From: UBA4416 sp963422675
GTDB taxonomy: Bacteria > Bacteroidota > Bacteroidia > B-17B0 > Aurantibacillaceae
DNA: 64,000 bases
Direction: 5' to 3'
Assembly (NCBI GenBank): GCA_963422675.2
Contig: CAXVYS010000024.1
Location: 434,001 to 498,000, forward strand
Part shown: positions 42,303 to 50,976 of the stretch, one piece after another
How positions within the stretch are numbered: position 1 is the first letter of the stretch
How the letters are laid out: every line of letters starts with the position of its first letter
Translations under genes and position numbers: made by a program
The notes under the pieces: model-generated
Database searches by the model: none
What the model was told of the DNA's origin: nothing
The model's input: the letters and a program-made list of their open reading frames with translations, nothing else

Positions 42303-43265
42303 TTAAGCTTCCAAATCATGAACAACGCCCATGGCGCTGAATTTATCAATACGTGCAGTGATGCGCTCATCGGGAGTTTCTTTTTTCAATACCGCCAGTT
42401 GTTTGATGATCTCTGCTTTTACAGTTGCAAATATTTCCGCATGGTTGTTATGCGCCCCTCCCAAAGGTTCTTTAATGATCCCATCGATAAGGCCATTTTT
42501 ACTCATGTCTTTAGAGGTTAACTTCAGGGCTTCTGCAGCTTTTTCTTTCTGAGCCCAGGAACGCCATAAAATTGACGAGCAGTTTTCAGGTGAAATAACC
42601 GAATACCATGAGTTTTCAAGCATCAACACTTTATCCCCGATCCCAATTCCTAACGCTCCACCACTTGCTCCTTCACCAATAATAATACAAATGACAGGTA
42701 CTTTAAGCTGGGTCATTTCCAGTAAATTACGGGCAATGGCTTCTCCTTGCCCACGCTCTTCAGCTTCAAGGCCGGGATATGCACCGGGAGTATCAATAAA
42801 GGTAACGATAGGCTTATTAAATTTTTCGGCCATTTTCATTAAACGCAGTGCCTTACGGTATCCTTCCGGATTAGCCATTCCAAAACGACGGATCTGGCGC
42901 ATTTTAGTATTGATTCCCTTTTGTTGACCGATAAACATCACAGTTTGTCCATCCACATCACCAAAACCTCCCACCATTGCTTTATCATCGCCAACCGTAC
43001 GGTCGCCATGTAACTCTATAAAACTTCCGTTAGAAACAGCATCTATGTAAGCGAGTGTATAAGGTCTTTCGGGGTGACGACTTAATTGTACACATTGCCA
43101 GGCAGTAAGGTTAGAAAAAATCTCTGTTCTCTTTTCAAGTATTTTTGCTTCCAGTTCAGCAATGGGTCCACTCATATCCACTTTACTCTTTTCAGCAACG
43201 GATTTAAGCTTTTCCAGTTCTTCACTAAGCTCCTGAATTGGTTTTTCAAAGTCAAGATATATCAT
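42303..43265 (-). CDS. accA: Acetyl-CoA carboxylase carboxyltransferase, alpha subunit
   Basis: About 320 residues, starting MIYLDFEKPIQELSEEL at the ATG at 43265; a TTG nine bases earlier is less likely. AccA motifs include WQCVQLSRHPERPYTLAYIDAV, ELHGDRTVGDDKAMVGG, TFIDTPGAYPGLEAEERGQGEAIARNL and GEGASGGALGIGIGD. It forms the carboxyltransferase with AccD and transfers CO2 from biotin to acetyl-CoA in fatty-acid synthesis. accD is not in the window. A good TAnnTTTG promoter lies upstream. Confidence 0.96.
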   Translation of the reverse strand: MIYLDFEKPIQELSEELEKLKSVAEKSKVDMSGPIAELEAKILEKRTEIFSNLTAWQCVQLSRHPERPYTLAYIDAVSNGSFIELHGDRTVGDDKAMVGGFGDVDGQTVMFIGQQKGINTKMRQIRRFGMANPEGYRKALRLMKMAEKFNKPIVTFIDTPGAYPGLEAEERGQGEAIARNLLEMTQLKVPVICIIIGEGASGGALGIGIGDKVLMLENSWYSVISPENCSSILWRSWAQKEKAAEALKLTSKDMSKNGLIDGIIKEPLGGAHNNHAEIFATVKAEIIKQLAVLKKETPDERITARIDKFSAMGVVHDLEA

Positions 43266-43288
43266 GCAGTTCAAAATTAGTTAGTTGG

Positions 43289-43296
43289 CAAAGATA
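43289..43296 (-). promoter_or_regulatory. TAnnTTTG promoter element for accA
   Basis: TATCTTTG on the minus strand is an exact -7 match. A TTG about 20 bases further upstream on that strand provides a -33 element. The predicted leader before the accA ATG at 43265 is about 20 bases. Confidence 0.65.
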
Positions 43297-43371
43297 CTAA
43301 AAAAATGAAAAAACAACGCCTTGTAACTTACTGATAATCATGCGAGAATGTGGAAATATGATTAAATTTTA

Positions 43372-43379
43372 TAGTTTTG
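43372..43379 (+). promoter_or_regulatory. TAnnTTTG promoter element directly abutting ispE
   Basis: TAGTTTTG matches the -7 consensus and ends only 4 bases before the ispE ATG at 43384. A transcript from it would begin at or inside the start codon. The -33 element is not obvious. Confidence 0.5.
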
Positions 43380-43383
43380 TTGC

Positions 43384-44202
43384 ATGATTTGTTTCCCAAA
43401 CGCAAAAATTAATTTAGGGCTGTACATTACAGAAAAAAGGCCTGATGGTTTTCATAACATCGAATCCGTCTTTTATCCGGTTGGCTGGAATGATGCTCTG
43501 GAAATTATTGAAACACCCACTGCCGTTCAACCATTTCAGTTAGAGCTCAGCGGATTGGCTATTGACGGGAACACAGAAGATAATTTACTATATAAAGCCT
43601 TTCTTTTAATACAAGAAAAAAGAACGCTTCCAAAACTAACAGTATACCTGCATAAGGTATTGCCCATGGGAGCGGGCTTAGGTGGCGGCAGCTCAGATTG
43701 TGCCTTTTTTATCAATTTATTGAATACTCTTTTTGAGTTGAAGCTCACCGAAGACGAACGCCTGAACATTGCAAGGCCTTTGGGAAGCGACTGCGCTTTT
43801 TTTATTAAAAACAAACCGGTTTTTGCGCATCAGAAAGGTGATGTTTTTAAAGATCTCTCTTTAGACCTGAGTAACTATTACGTAGCCATTGTATACCCCC
43901 ATGTACATAGTAATACAAAGGACGCTTATAGTTTGGTAAAACCACAACGCCCGGAACACTCTTTGCTCAACCTCATGAAAGAACCGGTTAGTACCTGGAA
44001 AGAGACGCTGGTAAACGATTTCGAAAGATCCATTTTTTCAAAATACCCGGTAGTAGAAACTACCAAACAAGAACTCTATAAAGCGGGTGCTGTATATGCA
44101 AGTATGAGTGGCAGTGGTAGTGCCGTGTTTGGCTTATTTGAAACTACTCCTCAAATTGGGGAACTTACTAAATTCCCTCATTGGGTTGGTAAGATGATGT
44201 AA
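43384..44202 (+). CDS. ispE: 4-diphosphocytidyl-2-C-methyl-D-erythritol kinase
   Basis: GHMP kinase of 272 residues in the MEP isoprenoid pathway. It has the N-terminal FPNAKINLGLYITEKRPDGFHNIESVFYPV segments (read in parts), with Lys and Asp for catalysis, the ATP loop LPMGAGLGGGSSDCAF and the C-terminal MSGSGSAVFGLF. The start ATG at 43384 is the first codon possible after the promoter. It stands alone, head to head with accA across 118 bp. Confidence 0.95.
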   Translation: MICFPNAKINLGLYITEKRPDGFHNIESVFYPVGWNDALEIIETPTAVQPFQLELSGLAIDGNTEDNLLYKAFLLIQEKRTLPKLTVYLHKVLPMGAGLGGGSSDCAFFINLLNTLFELKLTEDERLNIARPLGSDCAFFIKNKPVFAHQKGDVFKDLSLDLSNYYVAIVYPHVHSNTKDAYSLVKPQRPEHSLLNLMKEPVSTWKETLVNDFERSIFSKYPVVETTKQELYKAGAVYASMSGSGSAVFGLFETTPQIGELTKFPHWVGKMM

Positions 44203-44320
44203 GAAGCGTGATAAATAATCTCATGCTCTTTTTGAAGAGGATGGATTTATAGGAATTACATCCTGACCTTCCATTTTGCTGATCCAAGATCCCTGAAAAT
44301 TATAGTAGCTAAATCATGAG

Positions 44321-44341
44321 ATGCCGAATCAGGTTCGGCAT
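44321..44341. repeat. Short palindromic intergenic element
   Basis: ATGCCGAA and TTCGGCAT face each other across TCAGG in the 172-bp gap between ispE (+) and the M1 peptidase (-). It resembles dispersed GCCGAA…TTCGGC palindromes found between genes in many bacteria. Only one copy lies in this window; it could act as a weak terminator for ispE. Confidence 0.5.
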
Positions 44342-44374
44342 GACATATGACATCTAAGAAAGCACAAATTCATC

Positions 44375-46372
44375 CTAGTTCTTTACGATCCGGCTTACTT
44401 TAATGGCGTTGCCTTCCGCGTTTTTAACGCTCACTACATATACTCCGTTGGCCCATTTAGAAATATCAAATTCCGCCTGCGTTTGAATGGATTTGGAAAG
44501 TACCAGTCTACCGCTCATATCCACTATATCTACAGTCGCTTTATCCCCATTATATACATACACATTCAATTCGGCAGAAGTAGGATTAGGTCCAACAAAT
44601 ACCAAAGGTTGCTGGTAACTCTCAATTCCTGTAGCTAAGGAAGCGTCTTTCACAGGCCCTATCACTTTATTTAAGATCCAGTTATTAGGATCAACGGCTA
44701 TAGCCGTTACCGTTCCATGAAGGGTTAAGGTATAATTTTCCACGCCGGCGTTATGCTGTAACCGAACCAGTGTATCCGCCATGGCTGTTCTGGATATTCT
44801 ATAATCCACATGTGTTTTAAATAAAGGCACAGACCCCGGCATAGACTGTGTTTGTGTAGAGGACATCACAAATGTATTACCACCCTGGTTCCATTTTACA
44901 TCAAATGTAGGATAGCCTTCTCCATAATACCATTGGTTAAAGAACTGCACAAAGCTAATGCCCGTATAGGTTTGCATAAAATTACGAAACTCTATAACGC
45001 TTGCCGTACTGCCTCCGTAAGTATGCTGGAAAGAACGGATCGCATTAAAAAATACAGAATCGTTATTAATTTCGTAACGCATGCTGTGAATAATAGCACT
45101 GCCTTTGTCGTACGTTAAACGGGAATCAAAAATAACGCTGGCATTCATGGTATCGGCATTTGTAAAATAAGAACTTCCGCCGGGCTGTGACATGACACTG
45201 GTGTGAACATTATTCATTTTAGTAGCAGCGGCCATACCCGAAATTGCAGGAAGGTATTGATCGCACAGGTACTCTGTATAGCTTGCCCAGCCTTCATTCA
45301 TAAAAATATCTTTCCAGGCTTTGCAGGTAACATTATCTCCCCACCATTGATGGCCCAGCTCATGCGCATCAATTTCAAAATCAAAAAAGCCTAAGGTCGT
45401 CATCGTTTGATGTTCCATCCCGCCACTTAACGGAGCCATACAATGGCCGTATTTTTCGTTATAAAACGGATACATTCCATAGAGGTTACTTTCCAGCTCA
45501 ATGGTTTGTTTCATTTTATTTAAGGCTGTTTTTTGGGTGTTCCAGGTTGAATTATTGATCGCATTATCGTATACAAAGTTTTGAATAAAGATAGAATCAG
45601 GGGCTAAATATTGAGGTTTTGCGTAAAAATTATACTGCCGGTATTTAGCGGTGGATACAGATATCAGGTAATAATCGATAGGATGTTTGGATTTCCACTC
45701 GTAGCGTTTTTTTAGCCCTAGTGATACCACATTTTTAAGTAAGCCGTTTGATCCCACCATGTTGGCTGAATCGGTGGTAGCATATACCCATGACGAATCG
45801 ATCTTATCGGTTAAATCCTGTTTGCAGGGAAACCATTGATAAGCACATAAACTCTCACTTAAACTCCAGGTAACCTGGTTTCCCCATGAAGGAGAAGTTG
45901 CCAGGTTATACCCATCCCCTATTGCTGCACCGCCACCGGTTGGGCAGGTTCCTTTGTAATAAACAATGGCGTCAAACAACGTGTTTTGTGGAATTGCAGT
46001 GCCTGCCGTTGCACACACCAAACTATCGCGACGCACAAAATTACGTTTGGCTCCGTTCACATATACAGAATCAATGGTATGATTGGTATGTAATACAAAC
46101 GCGAAAGAATCAAGGCTGGCCGCCACCACTTTAGCAATGCTTCTTACATTACCACTGATAAAAAGAGTGTTACGTTCTACATTTAAATTAAGATGATAAA
46201 ACTTAAGGTCGTATTTGTTTTCCAGAGGGGGTAGTAAAGACGTTGTTTTTGCATGCGGAGAGGAACTCTTTTTAATACCGCGTTTTGATTTGTAATCAGA
46301 ACAATAATTTTGCTGAGCCATTACCTGGGTAAACGAATAAAGGAATAAACAGATGTAAACGAAATGTTTCAT
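44375..46372 (-). CDS. T9SS-secreted M1-family metallopeptidase
   Basis: A protein of 665 residues with a signal peptide (to about residue 19, QVMA). The M1 aminopeptidase N-like beta domain occupies about 50-230; the zinc site is HELGHQWWGD near residue 337, with the third ligand in NEGWASYTEYL, and GGMEHQTM is the exopeptidase motif. The last 75 residues (VGPNPTSAELNVYVY…VDIVDMSGRLVLSKS…NGVYVVSV) form a type A T9SS sorting domain. It should be an exported or surface-bound peptidase that helps feed on peptides. It is separate from the ABC-fused M1 protein at 21784. Confidence 0.92.
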   Translation of the reverse strand: MKHFVYICLFLYSFTQVMAQQNYCSDYKSKRGIKKSSSPHAKTTSLLPPLENKYDLKFYHLNLNVERNTLFISGNVRSIAKVVAASLDSFAFVLHTNHTIDSVYVNGAKRNFVRRDSLVCATAGTAIPQNTLFDAIVYYKGTCPTGGGAAIGDGYNLATSPSWGNQVTWSLSESLCAYQWFPCKQDLTDKIDSSWVYATTDSANMVGSNGLLKNVVSLGLKKRYEWKSKHPIDYYLISVSTAKYRQYNFYAKPQYLAPDSIFIQNFVYDNAINNSTWNTQKTALNKMKQTIELESNLYGMYPFYNEKYGHCMAPLSGGMEHQTMTTLGFFDFEIDAHELGHQWWGDNVTCKAWKDIFMNEGWASYTEYLCDQYLPAISGMAAATKMNNVHTSVMSQPGGSSYFTNADTMNASVIFDSRLTYDKGSAIIHSMRYEINNDSVFFNAIRSFQHTYGGSTASVIEFRNFMQTYTGISFVQFFNQWYYGEGYPTFDVKWNQGGNTFVMSSTQTQSMPGSVPLFKTHVDYRISRTAMADTLVRLQHNAGVENYTLTLHGTVTAIAVDPNNWILNKVIGPVKDASLATGIESYQQPLVFVGPNPTSAELNVYVYNGDKATVDIVDMSGRLVLSKSIQTQAEFDISKWANGVYVVSVKNAEGNAIKVSRIVKN

Positions 46373-46564
46373 GAGAACGGGTTTATATAATTATATAATT
46401 AAGATGTGTAAGTGTTAAACTCTTTGCTAATGGTACTGTTTCACCCTGCTAAAGCTTAATTTAGCGGAAAAATAAACTATATATATGTTAAACGCAATTT
46501 ACTGAGGTGTAAACTTTACCAGCGGTAAAAAAATAGCATAAATTAGTTTTATATTGTCTCAATT

Positions 46565-46990
46565 ATGAAGAATTTTTGGATTTTTTTACTGATCATATGT
46601 TCCGGGTTCTGTTATCAACCCCTCCGTGCTCAATCTGATACCAGCAATTTATACCAGATTTATTCTTCGTTTTCTAATACGGAAAAAGCAGAGTGGACTG
46701 CTTTTCAAAACAACTGGAATTATTTTGAATACAGCGAACTCAAAACAAAACACCATATTAAACATTTAAACTGTAAAAACTGCGAGAGCTTTTATGCAGA
46801 TATTTACATTGAAATTAATGATAAAGGAGCCATTTCCATTTCACATTGTACCCTTGTTAAGCATTGCGGAATAAGCCCTACAGACAAAACGATTCAAACA
46901 GATTTCGAAACCTCTTTAAAAAAACAGATCTTCCACTCCTTAAAAAATAAAAAATTTGTTGCCCGTTTCGGACAGGTTTTAAAGTGTTAA
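46565..46990 (+). CDS. Small secreted Cys-rich protein, function unknown
   Basis: A protein of 141 residues with a signal peptide (MKNFWIFLLIICSGF…LRAQ). The mature part is Lys/His-rich and carries cysteine pairs (LNCKNCESFY, SHCTLVKHCG) and a C-terminal Cys. The CxxC could bind a metal or form disulfides. A beta-hairpin region (YADIYIEINDKGAISISH) resembles TonB C-terminal-like small domains, but this is uncertain. It has its own ATG and stands between two divergent or separate units. Confidence 0.6.
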   Translation: MKNFWIFLLIICSGFCYQPLRAQSDTSNLYQIYSSFSNTEKAEWTAFQNNWNYFEYSELKTKHHIKHLNCKNCESFYADIYIEINDKGAISISHCTLVKHCGISPTDKTIQTDFETSLKKQIFHSLKNKKFVARFGQVLKC

Positions 46991-47042
46991 AACTTTTTAG
47001 CATCCCATGACGTAAATAGGACAATTCTTTACTGAAAGCTAT

Positions 47043-47050
47043 TACCTTTG
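47043..47050 (+). promoter_or_regulatory. TAnnTTTG promoter element for the bestrophin gene
   Basis: TACCTTTG is an exact -7 match ending 10 bases before the ATG at 47061. The leader of the bestrophin-hemE transcript would be only a few bases long. Confidence 0.6.
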
Positions 47051-47060
47051 CATCCGAATT

Positions 47061-47924
47061 ATGATTACGTATAACCCAAAAGACTGGTTTTCCTTAATAA
47101 TAAAGTTTCACAAAAGTGATACGTTTGTTATGTTATTGCCGGTACTGATAAGTGTAGGCGTTTACGCCGCTATTGTAGTAGCACTGGAGGTTCATTTCTT
47201 TCATTTGGGAACCAAAAATCCTACCGTAATGCATTCCATTTTAGGTTTTGTATTATCGATGTTGCTCGTTTTCAGAACTAATACTGCTTACGAAAGATGG
47301 TGGGAAGGCCGTAAAATATGGGGAAGTGTTGTAAATAATTCAAGAAACCTTTCTTTAAAACTGGCTTCGCTTGTAAAAAACGAAGCCGATCGCGTAGAAT
47401 TAAAACACCTGATTACGAACTATGTATTCAGCGCAAAAAATCATTTAAGAAATGTATATAAACAGGATGAATTTATCGCCACCAACCAATTTACCATTTC
47501 TGATTTTGCACAGTCGGCTCACAGGCCCAACATGATTGCCAAACGGCTATACGCTAAAATTTACGACCTGCATTCGCAGAACCAGCTTTCAAACGAACAT
47601 TTATATATCTTAAATGATGAACTGAAATCGTTTACGGATAATTGCGGTGCCTGCGAAAGGGTAAAGAACACACCTATTCCCTATTCTTACAATATTTTTT
47701 TAAAGAAAATGATTTTCCTGTATATCATTACATTACCCTTGTTTTTTGGAAGTGAATTCAAATACACCACTGTGCCCATTACCATGATTGTGCTATATGT
47801 TTTTGCAAGTATCGAATTAATTGCCGAAGAAATTGAGGATCCTTTTGGCGTAGATGACAATGATTTACCGTTGGATGATATTTGCCAAAAAATAAAAACA
47901 AACTTAAACGAAATATTAAACTGA
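47061..47924 (+). CDS. Bestrophin-family ion channel protein
   Basis: A protein of 287 residues, the size of bacterial bestrophins (YneE/UPF0187). Helices at about 20-45, 55-70, 215-235 and 235-250 and the motifs LVFRTNTAYERWWEGRKIWG and later IPYSYNIFLKKMIFLYIITLP and AEEIEDPFGVDDNDLPLDDI are characteristic. These proteins form pentameric anion or cation channels. The stop is 1 bp before hemE, so the two genes share a transcript, though no functional link is obvious. Confidence 0.9.
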   Translation: MITYNPKDWFSLIIKFHKSDTFVMLLPVLISVGVYAAIVVALEVHFFHLGTKNPTVMHSILGFVLSMLLVFRTNTAYERWWEGRKIWGSVVNNSRNLSLKLASLVKNEADRVELKHLITNYVFSAKNHLRNVYKQDEFIATNQFTISDFAQSAHRPNMIAKRLYAKIYDLHSQNQLSNEHLYILNDELKSFTDNCGACERVKNTPIPYSYNIFLKKMIFLYIITLPLFFGSEFKYTTVPITMIVLYVFASIELIAEEIEDPFGVDDNDLPLDDICQKIKTNLNEILN

Positions 47925-47925
47925 T

Positions 47926-48945
47926 ATGTATCAAAACGATTTAATTTTAAGAGCTGCCAAAGGTGAAACCGTAGAACGTGTTCCTGTTTGGTTAATGCGC
48001 CAGGCAGGCCGTATATTGCCTGAATACAGAGCTACACGAAGCAGAGCAAAAAACTTTATTGAATTTGTGAAAACTCCTGAACTGGCCTGTGAAGTAACCG
48101 TACAACCGGTTGATATTTTAGGCGTGGATGCAGCCATTATTTTTTCTGATATACTAGTGATTCCTGAAGCCATGGGTTTGCCTTACCAGATGATAGAAGC
48201 CAAAGGACCTAACTTCGAAAAAACCATACAAACAAAAAGCGATATCGACCAATTGCGAATAGCGGAAGCCGGCGATCTGGATTATGTGATACAAGCTATT
48301 AAGCTTACCAAAAAAACCTTGAATAACCGTGTCCCTTTAATTGGCTTTGGTGGTGCTCCCTGGACACTTATGGCTTATATGGTAGAAGGAAGTGGAAGTA
48401 AAACATTTAGCCAGGCAAAAAAATTCCTTTACCAGGAACCTGTTTTAGCGCATCAGCTACTCGAAAAAATTACTTTAAGCACCATTAATTATTTAAAAGG
48501 ACAGGTTGCCGCAGGCGCCGATATCATTCAGCTATTTGATAGCTGGGCGGGTGTTTTAGGGCCTGACCAATACAAAGAATTTTCTTTAAAATATATTTCT
48601 CAGATCTGTGATGCACTTTCGCCCTTAGTACCTGTTACGGTATTTGCTAAAGATGCACATTTTGCTTTAGCCGATATGGCAAAATTAAATTGTAACACGA
48701 TTGGTTTAGACTGGACTATAAACCCACAGGACGCCCGTATTATTATTGGGAATGGGAAAACCTTACAGGGCAATGCTGACCCATGTATGTTATATGCTGA
48801 TGAAAAAAGTATTGAAGCTACTGCCCGAAAAATGGTATCTGACTTTGGTAAACAGCGTTATATTGCAAATCTTGGTCATGGTTTATACCCTGATTTGGAT
48901 AAAAATAAAGTAAAATATTTCGTAGATTGCATTAAGGGAATGTAA
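47926..48945 (+). CDS. hemE: Uroporphyrinogen decarboxylase
   Basis: Enzyme of 339 residues decarboxylating uroporphyrinogen III to coproporphyrinogen III in heme synthesis. Signature segments are PVWLMRQAGRILPEYR (about 21-36), whose Arg residues bind substrate carboxylates, FSDILVIPEAMGL with the catalytic Asp, IGFGGAPWTLMAYMVEG, and the late QGNADPCMLY and NLGHGLYPD. Length and all blocks are intact. It begins 1 bp after the bestrophin stop. Confidence 0.97.
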   Translation: MYQNDLILRAAKGETVERVPVWLMRQAGRILPEYRATRSRAKNFIEFVKTPELACEVTVQPVDILGVDAAIIFSDILVIPEAMGLPYQMIEAKGPNFEKTIQTKSDIDQLRIAEAGDLDYVIQAIKLTKKTLNNRVPLIGFGGAPWTLMAYMVEGSGSKTFSQAKKFLYQEPVLAHQLLEKITLSTINYLKGQVAAGADIIQLFDSWAGVLGPDQYKEFSLKYISQICDALSPLVPVTVFAKDAHFALADMAKLNCNTIGLDWTINPQDARIIIGNGKTLQGNADPCMLYADEKSIEATARKMVSDFGKQRYIANLGHGLYPDLDKNKVKYFVDCIKGM

Positions 48946-48980
48946 GAGCTAAGAAGTGAAAAGGGTTTATTTAAACTAAC

Positions 48981-49778
48981 ATGAAATTAAATTACCTGTT
49001 CATATATCTGTTTCTTATTGCTTCATGGCCTTGTCACTCGCAAACCTCTGCTAAACCGCATTCTCTATACACTTTAGCCACCAGGGCGGATTTCGACTTA
49101 TTAAAAGGCGAGCCCCTGAGCAATAATTTTAATGGCATAGAATGCGTAAAAGTTGTTTTTGAAATAAAAAGCAATACCATTTACTATCTGGAATCTAAAA
49201 AATACAAGTGGCATTACCGTTTTGTGTCCGAAATTTTACATGATGGCGACGACCTCGAAGCCTTTAATCAATACAATTACGGCGATTCTCCAAACAGGCG
49301 GTACATCCTGGCGACCTTTAATTATAATACCAATTCAAAAAATTACTTTCTGCAATTTGCCTCCTCCGATAATATCAGTGATGCACTTATCAACACTTTA
49401 ACTACTAAAATAGAAGAAACAACATTTTGTAAATCAAAATTTAAAATACTGCTTAACACAACGGTTTTGCTTCGCCGGAAAGAAACCATTTCTAAAACTC
49501 ATGCTATTTTAACCAGTGGAGAATTATTTCTATCGCAAACCTACCAGCCCATTGTAGAAGGCAAAGCCAATGGCATTCTTCTGTTTATACATGCCGATTC
49601 TCTTAAAAAAGGAAAAGACTACTCGCAAACTATTTTAATTTTAAACGGCAGCTCCAATGAGTTACCTATTTGCAAAGCCATTGTTACCAATGAATTTCAA
49701 ACACCCTTAAGTCATATTTGTTTGTTAACCGCCAACCGGAAACTCCCTGTGCCGCACAAAAAAATATTTTTGAAATAG
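48981..49778 (+). CDS. N-terminal part of a frameshifted PEP-synthase-like secreted protein
   Basis: A protein of 265 residues with a signal peptide (to about residue 21, WPCHSQ). Most of it is a beta-rich domain unknown to me. From about residue 228 it reads ICKAIVTNEFQTPLSHICLLTANR, the start of the PEP-utilising mobile domain seen in PEP-synthase-like proteins (TxxxTPLSH…NR). The frame then derails into KLPVPHKKIFLK and stops. The expected continuation lies in the -1 frame of the next ORF, so this is half of a broken gene. A single lost base near 49736-49740 would explain it. Either a pseudogene or a sequence error. Confidence 0.75.
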   Translation: MKLNYLFIYLFLIASWPCHSQTSAKPHSLYTLATRADFDLLKGEPLSNNFNGIECVKVVFEIKSNTIYYLESKKYKWHYRFVSEILHDGDDLEAFNQYNYGDSPNRRYILATFNYNTNSKNYFLQFASSDNISDALINTLTTKIEETTFCKSKFKILLNTTVLLRRKETISKTHAILTSGELFLSQTYQPIVEGKANGILLFIHADSLKKGKDYSQTILILNGSSNELPICKAIVTNEFQTPLSHICLLTANRKLPVPHKKIFLK

Positions 49779-50920
49779 ATTCCCTGAAACAATGGGCTGG
49801 TAAGCCCGTAGAAATCCTGGTGACTAAAAACAGGATTAGCTTAAAACCCATTGAGCATTATTCCATAACAGCTGCTCCACCAACAAAAAAAATAATTCCT
49901 AAACTTGATACGAGTCGCACGAAAGTCATAAGCCTTAACAAACTGGGCTACAAAGACAGAGCCGCTTATGGCTCCAAAGTTTGCAACCTTGCCGAAATAA
50001 AAAAGATAGAACGCTTAAATAGTTTGCAATTTACACCACCGAAAGCCTTTGCCATTCCATTCTATTACTACTGTAAACATGTACTTACACATGATATCCA
50101 AAATGATATTACGTTCCTTCTCAACAGTAAAGACATAAACGACAGTATTATTAGCAAACGTTTAAAAAATATTCGTAAAAAGATTACTAAAGCACCACTG
50201 GATACAGGCTTGTTGAACACGGTTACCAGGCTTTGTGGAATAAACTTTCCTAAAAAAAGTGTCAGGTTCAGATCGTCGTCCAATGCCGAAGACGAAAGCA
50301 ACTTTAGCGGAGCAGGTCTGTATAAATCGACTTCTGCTACTTATGGCGATTCTGTAAAAACTATTGAGAGAGCTATTAAGCAGGTATGGGCCAGTTTGTG
50401 GAACGACCGTGCTTTTTTTGAGCGCAGTTATTTTAACATCGATCCTTCAAAAGTAGCCATGGGCATATTAGTTCATGAAACTTACGATCAGGAATTGGTG
50501 AATGGCGTTTGTATTACCAAAAACCTTTACCGCGATTATGATTTTGGCTTTGTCATCAATATGCAGCAAGGCGAAAACGAAGTGGTATCTCCAAAAAATA
50601 ACATGGTATGCGAACAGGTTGTTTCTTATATGAATTCAACTTCCGATTTTTATAATGAGGCCCAGGCGGCCGACTGGATCTCTTATTCCAGCTTAAGTCC
50701 CGCCAGTTCTTTATTAACTGCTAACGAATTAAAAGACCTTACTCAAAAACTGGAAAAAATAAAACGCCACTTTTTCGATCTGTTAAATGTATGGGCCGAT
50801 ACCTTTTATAAGGATTTTGCAATGGATGTGGAATTTAAAATGGTGTTGGAAAATAAACAGCGCAAACTTATTATAAAGCAGGCCAGGCCTTATTACAGCA
50901 AAGGTTTAGCCGATCGCTAA
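49718..50920 (+). CDS. C-terminal part of a frameshifted PEP/pyruvate-binding-domain protein
   Basis: A protein of 400 residues from a TTG at 49718, which is an artificial start: it overlaps the preceding ORF by 61 bp in another frame. It opens in the middle of the mobile domain (NRQPETPCAAQKN; NRETPCAAQKN after correcting the frame). It continues with a PPDK N-terminal-like ATP-grasp domain: AYGSKVCNLAEI, VRFRSSSNAEDESNFSGAGLYKS and AIKQVWASLWNDRAFFERSYF, then VEFKMVLENKQRKLIIKQARPYY. This matches PEP/pyruvate-binding proteins of Bacteroidota. Joined to the upstream ORF it would give one protein of about 640 residues. Confidence 0.75.
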   Translation: MFVNRQPETPCAAQKNIFEIDSLKQWAGKPVEILVTKNRISLKPIEHYSITAAPPTKKIIPKLDTSRTKVISLNKLGYKDRAAYGSKVCNLAEIKKIERLNSLQFTPPKAFAIPFYYYCKHVLTHDIQNDITFLLNSKDINDSIISKRLKNIRKKITKAPLDTGLLNTVTRLCGINFPKKSVRFRSSSNAEDESNFSGAGLYKSTSATYGDSVKTIERAIKQVWASLWNDRAFFERSYFNIDPSKVAMGILVHETYDQELVNGVCITKNLYRDYDFGFVINMQQGENEVVSPKNNMVCEQVVSYMNSTSDFYNEAQAADWISYSSLSPASSLLTANELKDLTQKLEKIKRHFFDLLNVWADTFYKDFAMDVEFKMVLENKQRKLIIKQARPYYSKGLADR

Positions 50921-50976
50921 ACAATAATACACATTGCAATTGTATCTTTTTATTTACTCTCTCATTATAAGGGTAA

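Noticed and set aside
49718..49778. Programmed -1 ribosomal frameshift
   Set aside because: No X-XXY-YYZ slippery heptamer lies in the overlap (the site is CCGGAAAC), so a lost base is simpler.
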